DNA from: Campanula takesimana
Taxonomy: Eukaryota; Streptophyta; Magnoliopsida; Asterales; Campanulaceae
DNA: 64,000 bases
Assembly (NCBI GenBank): GCA_026119855.1
Contig: JAOWBW010000323.1
Coordinates: 62,001-126,000, forward strand
Direction of reading: 5' to 3'
A program made the position numbers and the translations under genes. Position 1 is the stretch's first letter. Every line of letters starts with the position of its first letter. The notes beneath the pieces are model-generated. The model was not told where the DNA came from. It saw only the letters and a program-made list of their open reading frames with translations, and made no database searches. Shown one piece after another: positions 21,337 to 31,910 of the stretch.

Positions 21337-22453
21337 GGCACCACGAAGGGATCAATCTCCTATGCGTAAATGAGATTGAAGCTCAAGAAATAATGCACGA
21401 GATCCACGAGGGTGAATGTGGGCCCCACATAAACGGGTTTATGTTGACCAAGAAGATACTCCGCATGAGTTATTATTGGAGTACCATGGAAAGAGACTGC
21501 ATCAAGAAAGTCAAAAGGTACGCCAAATGCCAATTCCATGCCAACCTACAGCACGCTCCACCCTCACAACTTTACAACATGACCACGCAATGGCCTTTCT
21601 CTTGTTGGGGCATAGACATCATCGGTAAAGTTCACCCTACTGGCAACAATAGACAATCTTTCGTCCTAGTAGCCGTGGACTATTTTACAAAATGGGTCGA
21701 AGCACAGGCTTACCGAGTTCTCAACGCCAAGAAAGTGGCCGAATTCATGAAGACCCACACCATGTGCCGGTACGACGTTCCTCATGAAATCATCTCAGAC
21801 AGCGGTTCTCTCTTTGAGAAAGATATGGACGCGCTCCTGGTAGAATACAAGATTACTAAGCACAAGTCATCTCCATACCGCCCTCAAGCAAATGGCGCGG
21901 TCGAAGCAGCTAATAGACAATCGAGACCATTGTGAAGAAAATGGCCTCCACCGGAAGGGATTGGCCCGAAAAGCTACCTCTAGCATTGTGGGGCTACCGC
22001 ACGTCAATACGGACAGCAACTGGAGAAACTCCTTATGCACTGGTGTAAGGTTCCGAAGCTATACTCCCAATAGAGCTCAAAGTCCCATCCCTACGGGTCC
22101 TCCTCGAGAACCAAGTCAATGAAATTGATTGGATGCAAAGTCGATATGAACAGCTAGCTCTACTTGAATATAAAAGGCTAAGGGCGCTCGAACGTACGAG
22201 AGCCTATCAACAAAGAATGGCAAGGGCTTTCAACAAAAAGGTGAAGCCTCGAAACATCAATGTGGGATATTTGGTCCTAAGACAACATCCTCCTAATACC
22301 ATGAACCCCCTTGGAAAATGGGGACCCCGATGGATCGGTCCGTACGTGGTCAAGAAGATACTAAGCAGCGGTGCAGTCCGACTAGTGGATTTAGATGGAG
22401 ATCAGCTGCCGAAGGAAGTCAACCTCGACAAGCTGAAGAGATTCTACGCTTAA
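21337..22453 (+). pseudogene. Integrase, element E
   Basis: It starts within the region before the zinc-binding domain (HHEGINLLCVNEIEAQ), then HEGECGPHINGF and CAKCQ-like RYAKCQ. The core shows GIDIIGK, VAVDYFTKWVEA, ISDSGSLF (Asn to Ser in the usual DNG) and YRPQANGAVEAAN. A frameshift follows near 21910 and a stop near 22047. The C-terminal part (VGYLVLRQHPPNTMNPLGKW) ends KLKRFYA. Confidence 0.88.
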
Positions 22454-22465
22454 TAAACAAAGACC

Positions 22466-22502
<37 letters not shown>

Positions 22503-22543
22503 CGCTCGGGCAGCCTAGGCAAAAATTGCAAAAAAGAAGCCCG

Positions 22544-22573
22544 CTAGATTCAAAATCCGAAAGGGCGGTCTAG
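22544..22573 (+). other. Post-pol hairpin, element E
   Basis: CTAGA/TCTAG arms enclose a CC-GAAA-GG inner stem-loop (GNRA type), about 90 bases after the integrase stop and behind a long A run. A first, degenerate copy lies just upstream (GCTCGG...GCCTAGG). Confidence 0.55.
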
Positions 22574-22617
22574 GCAAAAAATAGGGTGCACACAAAAAAA
22601 AATGGTTTTCGTTTGTT

Positions 22618-22664
22618 CGAACTACGGAGACCTGAGCCTCTACACTGGAGGAACATAGGCAACC
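22618..22664 (+). other. Conserved non-coding block after pol, element E
   Basis: CGAACTACGGAGACCTGAGC and then CTGGAGGAACATAGGCAACC. The same two phrases occur in B and C, and partly in D, between the convergent gag-pol and antisense units. Confidence 0.55.
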
Positions 22665-22844
22665 CTCGGTTGAGGTCTAAATCATAACAAATACCCCAAA
22701 TCATTTCAAATTAACGAGATGCAATTTTTATTCATTAACTGAATTATTTTGATCAATACAATGAAAATGTTGAGCTATTAAAAGCATAAAACATTAAATC
22801 CTAAACAAGTGGTCTATTTTACTTGCAATCTCTTAGGGTACTAG

Positions 22845-24241
22845 GAAAAATCTAATTTTCTCTTGGCCTTCGAAGGGCCACCCGAACGACCATCAATCCT
22901 ACTCTTCTTGGGAGGTCTAGGAACACTGATACGGACCTAAACCTTCTGCGCAACAGAACGCCTCCGAGCATAAAAATCATCCAAATGGGTACTGAAAGGG
23001 TCAGTCAGAATGTTGTTCACATCAGCAGTAGCTTCCTTGTATCTCAAAGCACTGCTAGGCTCAAAGTCTTTCCCTAGCAATTCAGCCCGAAGAGCATCTA
23101 CCCAAGTAATGCTGCGGTAAACGGTACCAAACAAATGATCCAAGTAACTCTCAGGAAGAAAGATACTACCCCGATACAGAGGGACGGAAGCCCACCGATG
23201 ACGGTCATCTCCCCAAGCCGACTGGAGTTCACTGGAGAAGTCCGGACCCATGTAAGAAACTGGACGAAGCATCCCGTTCCACGGAAAAGGAATTATCTGT
23301 TGACGGCCAAACTGCCTCAAAACCCGTTCTGGTTGGTAAAACGAAGAATCTCTCAACCCGGGTAAAACTACATGCTGAAAACCGAAGGTCCATTCCACAA
23401 AAGGGCGAAGACCCCAAGAAGAAGGGCACCACACAATGTCAGCTGTAAGATGAGAAGCAAAGAATTTCCTCCAACCCTCTTTGGTCAGGTTTCAAATCAA
23501 CAGTCGTTTTCTATGAACAGCAAAAGGAGAAAGGTCACCATCCGACGCATAAAGCCTGAAATGCTCTCGAAGCCATATGGTCTAAAGCAAGGGGCTTCCT
23601 CATCGCATCCCGCCCGTACGATGCAATTCATCCAGACCATGCAAAGTTTCCCCCACGATGAGAGGGATTATACTGAATTGTTTCTCCTTCGTCTGCAACA
23701 CAATCTCAGCCAACTGCGCATCCGTAGTACCCAGAGGAGCGACAAACAGAACCTCACTGAAAAGACAGACAACCATGGCATTTCTCTTAAAAGACTGAAC
23801 CGCGACATCTTCCGAATGCAGGTTGAAAAACATCGGAAGCTCAGTTATGTCAACAACGGTCCCGTGCATCATCTTCTTCACTTCTCCAAGAGGGAGATTC
23901 AGAAGGTCAACCCAAGAGTCAACAACACCGCGGTGATACTTAGGGACGGCAATCCAACCGGCCAAAGGCATACCAAGAATGGCCCAAAAATCATCGACAA
24001 TCGGCACCATTTCATTAGCCAAAAAGTTGAAAGTATGGCTATCACAATCCCAAAAGGCTGTAGCAGCCTTCAACAAATCCCAATCCGGCTTCAATGTCCG
24101 CAAAGTAAAAAGAAATTGAAACCCGAAATCTTTGATAAAAGCATTTTTGGGATGAGTCTTGAAAGAATACACGAAGGTCGACAAATCCTTCTCATAATTA
24201 CTAGAAACCTCAGCATCAAGACTAAAAAGACTAGAGGCCAT
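22845..24241 (-). pseudogene. Antisense DUF7745/plant-mobile-domain-like gene, element E
   Basis: The likely start is the ATG at 24241 (MASSLFSLDAEVSSNYEKD); an earlier in-frame ATG is at 24262. A single frame runs almost the whole length and is broken by two TGA stops (near 23600 and about 23495). The N-terminal half has WDLLKAATAFWDCDSHTF and a Trp/Pro-rich core like the D antisense protein (LLRAAASFWDVRRHVYCF). The C-terminal half has DFYARRRSVAQKV and a basic end (PRPPKKSRIDGR). About 465 codons in total. It converges on integrase. The function is unknown. Confidence 0.72.
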
Positions 24242-24884
24242 GGGAAAGAAGATTACAAGCAAAATTGAGCAATGAAATGTTGTCCAAAAAATGGCAAAAG
24301 AGAGCTGTTAGCATCAAATTGTCGACCAGAAGCTGATATTATAGCTATTGGGGAATCTTTTGGCCAGCAAATGTCAGGCCCCGAATTTCGCCTCCCAGAG
24401 GCGCACGCCCCCCGACACCGGTATGAGTGGCGCGCGCGTCCCATTGCCAAGAGAGGAAGCGCCCGTGTCCCAGGTCAGAAGTGCCTCAGAAACGGCCCTT
24501 GTCAGTTCAAAAGGCAACCCAGGCACTTTAAAATGCCTTCAACCTGCAACAAGTTCAAAATCCCAACAGCAAGGCAACACTCAAACATCTCCCTCCTTGA
24601 GCACCCAGTTGGGCACACGTTGATTTGGTCCGCCCTTAAGGCATGTCTAAAATTGAAAGTAGGACAGGAATTCTCAATAAGAAAGTTAGGGTTTCCTTCT
24701 TTAATTCTCAAAGATCAGTTTTTATAATTCATCCCCAGCAGAAAGCACTTCGCAGTCAACTATGCCCGCACCCCACCAAAGGTCAAAGTCAAACAGTCAA
24801 CATTAAAATGTGACTCACGGCAACAACGTGGTCCTGGGTGAGTCACAAAATCACCACCTCCTCATCAAGAAAAATATACATCCA
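24242..24884 (-). promoter_or_regulatory. Promoter region of the element E antisense gene
   Basis: On minus, a TATAATA-like box lies at 24336-24343. Upstream, at 24397-24475, a cluster of CG-rich tracts occurs (GAGGCGCACGCC, GGCGCGCGCG, GAAGCGCCCGTG), spaced about 30 bases. This matches the layout upstream of the antisense genes in B and F and of the LTR TATA boxes. Confidence 0.5.
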
Positions 24885-25808
24885 TTCCAGCAGACGATCC
24901 TCTTGGTACCCGCTATTCCAGCAGACGGTCCTCTGGGTTCCGCATTCAAGCAGACGGTCCCTCGGTACCCGCTATTCTAGCAGACGGTCCTCTGGGTCCC
25001 GCATTCCAGTAGAGGGTCCTCTGGGTCCCGCATTCAAGCAGACGGTCCCTCGGTACCCGCTATTCCAGCAGACGGTCCCCTCAGTACCCGCTATTCCAGC
25101 AGACGGTCCCCTCGGTACCCGCTATTCCAGCAGACGGTCCCCTCGGTACCCGCTATTCAAGCAGACGGTCCTCTGGGTCCCGCATTCAAGCAGACGGTCC
25201 CTCGGTACCCGCTATTCCGGCAGACGGTCCTCTGGGTCCAGCATTCAAGCAGACGGTCCCTCGGTACCCGCTATTCAAGCAGACGGTCCCCTCGGTACCC
25301 GCTATTCCAGCAAACGATCCTCTGGGTCCCACATTCAAGCAAACGGTCCCCTCGGTACCCGCTATTCTAATAAACGATCCTAAGGGTCCCGCATTCAAGC
25401 AGACGGTCCCCTCGGTACCTTCTATTCCAACAGACGGTCTTCTGGGTCCCACATTCAAGCAGACGGTCCCTCGGTACCCGCTATTCAAGCAGACGGTCCT
25501 CTAGGTCCCGCATTCAAGCAGACGGTCCCTCGGTACCCGCATTCAAGCAGACGGTCCCCTCAGTACCCGCTATTCTAGCAGACGGTCCTCTGGGTCCCGC
25601 ATTCAAGCAGACGGTGCCTCGGTACCCGCTATTCAAGTAGACGGTCCTTTGGGTCCCGCATTCAAGCAGACGGTCCCTCGGTATCCGCATTCAAACAGAC
25701 GGTCCCTCGGTACCCGCTATTCCAGCAAACGGTCCTCTGGGTCCGCATTCAAGCAGACGGTCCTTCGGTACCCGTATTCAAGCAGACGGTCCCTTGGTAC
25801 CCGCTATT
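24885..25808. repeat. 30-bp tandem array, element E
   Basis: About 30 units based on CAGACGGTCCCTCGGTACCC plus GCTATTCAAG, alternating with a CTCTGGGTCCCGCATTCAAG variant. The GCAGAC core is shared with the F array. Frames opening across it are repeat artefacts. Confidence 0.9.
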
Positions 25809-25985
25809 CGAGCAAACGGATCTCGCCACCAGCAAACAGGTCCTGCTTTCAGCAAACGGATCTCGCCACCAGCAAACAGGTCCCGCTTCCAGCAAACAAA
25901 TCTCACTACCAGCAAACGGATCCCGCTTCCAGCAAACAGATCTCGCCACCAGCAAACAGGTCCCGCTTCCAACAAACGGACCCCC
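25809..25985. repeat. 20-bp tandem array, element E
   Basis: About nine units of AGCAAACGGATCTCGCCACC and AGCAAACAGGTCCCGCTTCC in alternation. It directly continues the 30-bp array and shares AGCA(G/A)AC with it, so it probably derives from a shortened 30-bp unit. Confidence 0.88.
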
Positions 25986-26192
25986 AGATCCCGTTGTCAG
26001 CCACGGTGGGCCGCTTCCTGCCACCGAGCCTTTTATTATCAACCAAGCCGCTCATACAGGGAGCGCACATCTATCCTCTGCAATTTCAAATTCCTACTTT
26101 TATTGAGTCTTTTCTTTTCTTGGTGATGTCCTAGGCGGATGTCTTTCTTTTTTCGGCGCATTTGCTTCGCAATCCACGCCGCCGAGGGGCTC
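25986..26192 (+). other. Pre-LTR segment and polypurine-like tract, element E
   Basis: Homologous to the segments before the 3' LTRs of B and F. It ends GCCGCCGAGGGGCTC directly before the LTR. Confidence 0.65.
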
Positions 26193-27191
26193 TGTAGATA
26201 CCCCACCTTGGACCGCTCACCCCGATTGCACACTTGATTTTGTGTTTCTCCCTCTTTTAAGTGTATTCTGTTAGTTTCTGATACTTTGGTTAAGTTTCAG
26301 ACGGGCTCCGTTAAGTCCAGGGACTAAACTGAATAACAGTTCTAACTTTATAGTCCATTCTGTCAAAATTTCCTTTCAGAGTCGCGCGCCTTCCGACGCC
26401 TAGGTGGGATGCGCGCGCTTCTGGGGTGTGTCAGTTACAGATTCTGCCCAAGAATCTCTCCCTTGCTCATTATACATGATTTTGCCCAGGAAAGATTTCT
26501 TGGAGACTCTGTTTGCTCCAAAAAAAGACACATTTTCAACTATAAAAACCCCTCCAATCCATCATTGGAGGGGACCTTAAACCTTGAATTCCAAGATCTT
26601 TCATTAAGCTTTGGCATCACATTCTTTCACAAGTATTCTATACCTTCTCAAAAGGTTGTCTTTGAAGATTACTATAGGTACAATTCTCTTCTACTTTATA
26701 TCTTAATAGTCTTCTTCTTCTTCTTCTTCTTCTTCTTCTTCTTCTTCTTCTTCTTCTTCTTCTTCTTCTTCTTCTTTCAATCAAAGTGCAATCACCCAAA
26801 ACCACTTGGAACATGACACCAATAGCTCTTTCATTATATTGAATTGGCCTAGGAGTTATCTCCCTACATTCTAAACAATAAAACCCCTTTTAAACCCCCT
26901 TTTTATCATTATTCAAATAGGAAGAACACATTTATCTTTAAAGTGGGTTATGGACAAACAAGACCGACATTGCTCGGGCGAAATGGGTGTTTAAGTACTT
27001 CCCATTTCGTAACCTAACCCCCGAACCCTTCATCCCAAAGAATCTCTGTTTTCGTAAATCAAAATTGGGCTCATAAACATTAGGTTTTCTTACGTTCCTA
27101 AAAAACGTGGGTGGCGACTCTAAAATACAATTAGACATCCTAGGATAATTCACCGCTCTAGCCAAGCCGTGTTTTCCCCGGGGTATCTACA
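26193..27191 (+). repeat. 3' LTR of element E
   Basis: It begins TGTAGATACCCC and ends GGGGTATCTACA, a perfect 12-bp terminal inverted repeat. CG-rich tracts (26385-26420) precede an AACTATAAAAACCCC TATA box (about 26540). An expanded CTT microsatellite lies in its R/U5 part. The right flank, AGGTG, has no partner in the window. Confidence 0.9.
26711..26776 (+). repeat. (CTT)n microsatellite in the LTR of element E
   Basis: About 22 uninterrupted CTT units. The LTRs of A, B, C and F have only short pyrimidine-rich or (TTC)2-4 tracts at the same place, so it expanded in this copy. Confidence 0.95.
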
Positions 27192-28071
27192 AGGTGGAAT
27201 GGACCCGTGCGCGCTAGAAGGGCACAAGAGCACCAATCAAGCTGCATCTGGCATCCATCCCGGGTTTAAAGGGCATTTGGAACATGCAAGGTCGAGTGCG
27301 CGTAGTGTGAAGCCATTCTATGTTCTCTTTTGAGTTAAAATAGAAATTTTCGATTCGTCTTAACATTATGAACAATGTATAATCAACATATGAACAAGCA
27401 TGAATAAGCATATTAACAAAAATGAGCTAGCATGAATAAGCTATTTACACAAGCAATCAAGCAAGAATCATATGAACAAACAAAGCCAAAACTTGTACAT
27501 ACAACAAATTGTGCACAACCAAAGAATTCTTTGAAATCAAAACTTCACAAGAAACAATCCTTTTGAAAACCATTTGCAAAACAAGTTGTGCACAACAAAA
27601 GATTTAAAATCTTTACAAAAGGGATTATGCACAAGGAGGCTTTGAAAACCCAATTTCATGTCCAAAAGACTTGTGCATAACCAAGCTTTAAAAACCAAGT
27701 TTTGGCTAAAAAAGAAGAAGGTAATGTGCATAAACAAATCTGTAAATTTGGAACCTGGATAGGCAGAAGAAAAAAGGGACACAGAATGTTTCTGCCCTGC
27801 ACAAAATTTTTAAATTTTGAAACATTCTGTTCCCTGCCCAACATAGTCGTACGGCTATAGCATCCTAGAAATTATTTTTTGCAGTTTTTCAACTTCTGAT
27901 CATCAAGCCCCAGTTTATTGCATTTCCAGAACAGTTTCCACTCCAGAAGGTTCAAACAGAAACACAGCACACACAAAACAAACACAAAAGTTAACGAAAA
28001 CGGGGGACGGGAGTTTGACCCACACAAAAGTGTCTTCAAAGCTTCTAAAAAGAAGTTTGCAAACACTTTAC
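27192..28071 (-). other. 5' leader remnant of element D
   Basis: An AT-rich non-coding stretch left of a primer site. It carries AGTCGTACGGCT (27845), a one-base variant of the palindrome found in D's LTRs. The left 0.2 kb (around 27200-27310) is GC-richer and may be other sequence at the inversion breakpoint. No gag is recognisable, and short frames look fortuitous. Confidence 0.5.
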
Positions 28072-28089
28072 TCCCCAGCGGAGTCACCA
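28072..28089 (-). other. Primer-binding site of element D
   Basis: On minus this reads TGGTGACTCCGCTGGGGA, one base from the LTR end. It differs by one base from the primer site of the A/B/C family, so both families use the same tRNA type. Confidence 0.8.
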
Positions 28090-28090
28090 C

Positions 28091-28877
28091 TGTAAAGATC
28101 CCTCCCCGTGTCGAGGGAAACGAAGAGGTTTTTGTTTCAAAGGGCAAAAAACCAAACACGGTTATCACGCAAAACATAACAGAGTCGCCACATTTGTTAA
28201 TTATTTAACCCAACAAATGGAAAGGTTAGAGATTCTATTAGTTCGGAGGTCAGGTTACGCCTTGGGAAGATTTTTACGTCACCCAAGTCACCTCGGATAG
28301 GACCGAGTCTCCCTAACGTTAGTTAACAAACGTGCATGTGTGTGTGTGTAGTTTAAAAATGGGAAAAACTGACATTTTAACAAAACTGGTTAATTATTTA
28401 ACAGAAAAGGGTTATTTTGTAAACATTCCAGTCAAAAAGGGAAGAGACTAGAAAATGCACTCCCTGGCCAAAGTAGCTGTACGGCTAGGGAGAGCATTCC
28501 ATGGGTTTTTGACAGTTTATCAGAAAACTGTCCAGTTTCAGGCAAAACAGAGTGTTCTTGCTGAAACTAGACTGAAATGATCATTTTCAGTTATTTTCTT
28601 CAACAAAATCATGGATTTAATCATCCCTATATCATTGATCACAAATTAGACACCAAAAACAAAGGTTTTGGGTGTGATCAAGACAATCATTGGGGAAATT
28701 TTGAGAAAGGTGATGAACATGCCCTTGAGGCTGAGCTTTTGGATTTTTCTAAGTTTAATTCCAGTTCAGTCCTGAAATATTAGGTTTATCCTAGTGAGGT
28801 CCTAGCCCATTGGTTTATCCCTAAATGGTACCAATAATTCCTCTAAAGTAGGTCAAATTCAGATTGGGGTACTTACA
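28091..28877 (-). repeat. 5' LTR of element D (inverted, with internal deletion)
   Basis: Bounded by TGTAAA and CTTACA as read on plus. It is homologous to 13757-15327 but lacks about 0.78 kb of it, joined near AAGGGCATG. The palindrome appears as AGCTGTACGGCT at 28474. The outer flank is CCTGG, the reverse complement of the CCAGG beside the other LTR. Confidence 0.87.
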
Positions 28878-29057
28878 CCTGGGGGAGGATTCGGGCTTAC
28901 TTTAGAGTCCTTGAGGATGAGTCTCAGGGTGTTACCGCTGACAGGGTCGAGGCGGTGGCCCAATGCTTTATCTGGTACGCTTTGTCCCACACCCTTTTTG
29001 CGAATGGGGGATGTTCTGCAGCCTTGTCCCTGCTGGACCTCCTGATAGACTTGGACC
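28878..29057 (+). pseudogene. Element F antisense gene, exon 2 (middle part)
   Basis: Translation gives WGRIRAYFRVLEDESQGVTA, then DRVEAVAQCFIWYALSHTLF and ANGGCSAALSLLDLLIDLD. It continues exactly from the piece ending at 15328 on minus and aligns with exon 2 of the B gene. The D LTR lies on its left, and a solo copia LTR interrupts it on its right. Confidence 0.85.
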
Positions 29058-30611
29058 TGTTGGTAGTGGTGCCCTAGGCACGTTTGACAAACGTTGTAAT
29101 TGTTATCATTTATTTCATATCAATAAAGAGATGTTTTGATTATTATTGTTTTTCATGTTTACTTATAATAATCTCCGTCCCTAGTACTTGTTAAGCACTA
29201 GTATAAAGGCTAAATGATCATGGGATGATCATGTTAGATTTATGGGTACTTGTTTGGAACAAGGTACTGGACATGACCCGCTGTATGAGATTTATGTCAT
29301 GGTCTATGTCGTACATATATCTCATACTAGTTATGTCATTCGAATCCTTAGACATGAAGTTATTATAGTCTTCCACTTGATGAACATTATGTTTGACATA
29401 TTCAAACGCTACCTTTAACCGGGTAGTTATAAAGGGTATGATTGGCATAATCGGATTCACGTAGGGAAGAGTAATAAGCTAAATAGATTTGTCCCTCTTC
29501 GGAGAGATGTCAAGCTTAGGCCTCTCGTAGGAATGATGTTGATGAAAATATTCGGGCGGACTCAAATGAATTGATTAGATCAATGTCATTTGGATTATCA
29601 ACATATTCGGAATCGAGAAAGTATTGAACAAAACAAGTTGACTTGTTGACCATGACTTGTGTTCAATGACATCGTGGACAAAGGGATTGTGACATGTTCT
29701 AAAAGGAATGCGAACTTGTATCTAGTTACACTATTTGGGTAGGTATGACGGTTTGCTAGAACCTAATCATATCTTATGGGTTCATGTTTGAGCCCATTGC
29801 CAACTTAGTGTAATCCTAGAGGGTCACAAACAAATAGAACGAATCATAAAGGACTAAATTGGAATTATGGAAGAATGTCAGATTTTGGCTCTGGCACGGT
29901 CGTGCGCCTTAAAATGGCACGGCCGTGCCATAAATCCAAACCAAGGCAAAACCTGTCGGCATGTTTGGCACGACCGTGCCAAGAAGACAAGCACGACCGT
30001 GCTGAAAATGGTCGACCTCGGGGAATCATGCGGACCTGATGGCATGACCGTGCCAGATTATAGGGCACGACCGTGCCAGTCAAGTCGGCCAGAGTTCCTT
30101 GTTGCCTAATTTGGTGATGGGATTTATGGTTCCTAAGTCCTTAAGGGTTAAGGATTAGGACCTATAAAAGGATCCTTTCAGCAGCCATTAGACATATGAT
30201 TGTGAGTGCCTCCATAGGGTTTTGAGAGGTTATTTTCTTGTTCTAAGATCCCAAAAGTGAAGAACAAGAATATTCATAATTCCATATAGTTCTTGCAATT
30301 GTGAAAGTGTGTTTCATAATTTGGTCTAGCAACCAAGATCAAGAAGTTCCTTGATATTCGTTCGTGGTGTGGATACCGCTAGAGGGTGAAGCTTATCATC
30401 TTCAAAGTTCGTGTTCTTGCTTTTGTGATCAAGCTTCAAAATCTCCACCAAGTTCAAAAGCTAGAAATCAAAGTCATCAAGGGTTAGTTTTTCTTTTCTA
30501 GTATTCATATTGTTGTATTTGATTTAATCATATGAATGGATCTATGGGCTTTAGGTTTCATAAAATTTTAAATGCTATCTTCCGCTGTGCATGTTACTCT
30601 GAAACCCAACA
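29058..30611 (+). mobile_element. Solo LTR of an Angela-type copia element
   Basis: It starts TGTTGGTAGTGGTGCCCTAG and ends GAAACCCAACA, and is flanked by the target-site duplication GGACC on both sides. It is homologous to the LTRs of the complete copia element at 33089-41644 but in opposite orientation. A CCTATAAAAG box lies at about 30161. Six copies of a GC palindrome (GGCACGACCGTGCC and variants) lie at 29893-30077. It formed by LTR-LTR recombination. Confidence 0.93.
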
Positions 30612-30714
30612 GGACCAGGCTGTGCAGTACAACTGGGGTGCAGCGAGTCTGGCTGCTTGTTATCATGGCTTGGATGTGACTAGTCGTTCGACTAGGAGCT
30701 CAGTCACGGGGTTT
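30612..30714 (+). pseudogene. Element F antisense gene, exon 2 (further part)
   Basis: Translation continues QAVQYNWGAASLAACYHGLD and VTSRSTRSSVTGF, in register with the piece before the solo LTR once one GGACC copy is removed. It ends at the GGTTT duplication where element B inserted. The last codons of exon 2 are at 54249-54263. Confidence 0.85.
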
Positions 30715-31735
30715 TGTAGATACCCCGGGGAGCCACGGCTTTAGGCTAGAGCGCGTGAGTTGTCCTAGGATGTCTAACTTGTTTTAGATTGTTTAGAGTC
30801 GCCACCTATGTTTTGAGGAACATAAGAAAAACCTATTGATAATAGCCTAAGTTTGATTACGAAAACAGAGATTCTTTGTTTTGAGGTTCGGGGGTTAGAT
30901 TACGAGATGGGAAGTACCGAAACACCCATCTCGCCCAACTAAAGTTGGTCTTGCTTGATCAAAATCTACATGAATGATAAACGTTCTTCTTCTTCTTCTT
31001 TAAATCATAAAAAGGGGTTTAAAATGAAGTTTGGAATGTAGGAGATAACTCCTTAACCAACCTCAATGAGATGAGGTGATCATTAGAGTCATGTCCCAAA
31101 ATGATTTGGGTGATTGCACTTTGATAAAACAAAAAGAAAGAGAAAAGAGATGAAGTCGAGAAGAGGAAGGAAATGGTTTTTACCTAGTCTTTGAGAGACT
31201 TCAAACACTTCTTGATGAATGCCTTTGGAAATGCCTTGAAGGTAAGAAATTTGGCTTCTTTGTTGAAAGTGTAAGATTTTAGAGTAAAAGATCCAAGGTC
31301 CAAGTTTTTGTCTTAAGTTTTCGTCCTCTGAAAATGGAGGTAAAGAGAGGTTTTTATAGGTGAAAGAGAGGTGTTTTTGGTGTCAAAACTCAGTCACCAA
31401 GAAATCCTTCCCTGGCAAAATCCTGTAAATTGAGCAAGGGAGAGAATCCTGGCCAGAAATCTGTAACTGACACCCAGAGGCGCGCGCTTCCTGCTTTGGG
31501 GGCGGGAGGCGCGCGCGTCTGGCTCCTCCTGTCGGAGGCGCGCGACTCAGAGAAGGCAATTTTGACAGAATGGACTAGAAAGTCAGCCCTGTTATTCAGT
31601 TTAGTCCCTGGACATAACGAAGTCAGTCAGGAACTTAACGGAAGTGACAGAAACTAACGAGAAACACTTAAAATAGGGAGAAACACAAGATCAAATGTGC
31701 AATCAGGGTGAGCGGTCCAAGGTGGGGTGTCTACA
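30715..31735 (-). repeat. 3' LTR of element B
   Basis: The left-hand LTR, TGTAGATACCCC...GTGTCTACA as read on plus. It is nearly identical to the right-hand copy at 53224-54243. It carries the CG-rich triplet (around 31477, 31505 and 31537) upstream of the minus-strand TATA box (TATAAAAA, about 31350-31360). Confidence 0.94.
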
Positions 31736-31910
31736 GAGCCCCTCGGCGATGTGGATTGCAAAGCAAAACGTGTCGACGAAAGTTAAAAACACCCGTCGAG
31801 GACATCACCAAGAAAAAAGCAAAGACTCGATGAAAGCAGGAATTTGAAATTGCGGAGAGAGTGGTGCGCTCCCTCTGTGAGCGGCTTTTGTTGATAGAGG
31901 GGGTGGCATG
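31736..31910 (-). other. Pre-LTR segment and polypurine-like tract, element B
   Basis: On minus it ends in GCCGAGGGGCTC directly before the LTR and is homologous to the segments in E and F. Polypurine character is limited to AGGGG. Confidence 0.6.

Larger units (their letters stand above)
21337..27191 (+). mobile_element. Element E, 3' half (Tat/Ogre-like)
   Basis: The order is integrase, hairpin, antisense gene, 30-bp and 20-bp tandem arrays, pre-LTR segment and 3' LTR. Integrase and LTR group with A, B, C and F. However, the antisense gene is of the DUF7745 type, as in D, rather than the type in B and F. The 5' half is missing at an abrupt join to a copia LTR scrap. Confidence 0.85.

Noticed and set aside
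24885..25985. CRISPR-like appearance of regularly spaced repeats
   Set aside because: Units are directly contiguous without unique spacers, and the setting is a plant retrotransposon.
24838..26134. Frames of 100-181 codons over the E arrays, which resemble a repeat protein
   Set aside because: Same repeat artefact as in F; the reading continues in several phases and on both strands.
26409..26816. Frame ending in about 25 consecutive phenylalanines
   Set aside because: It is the translated (CTT)n microsatellite within an LTR.
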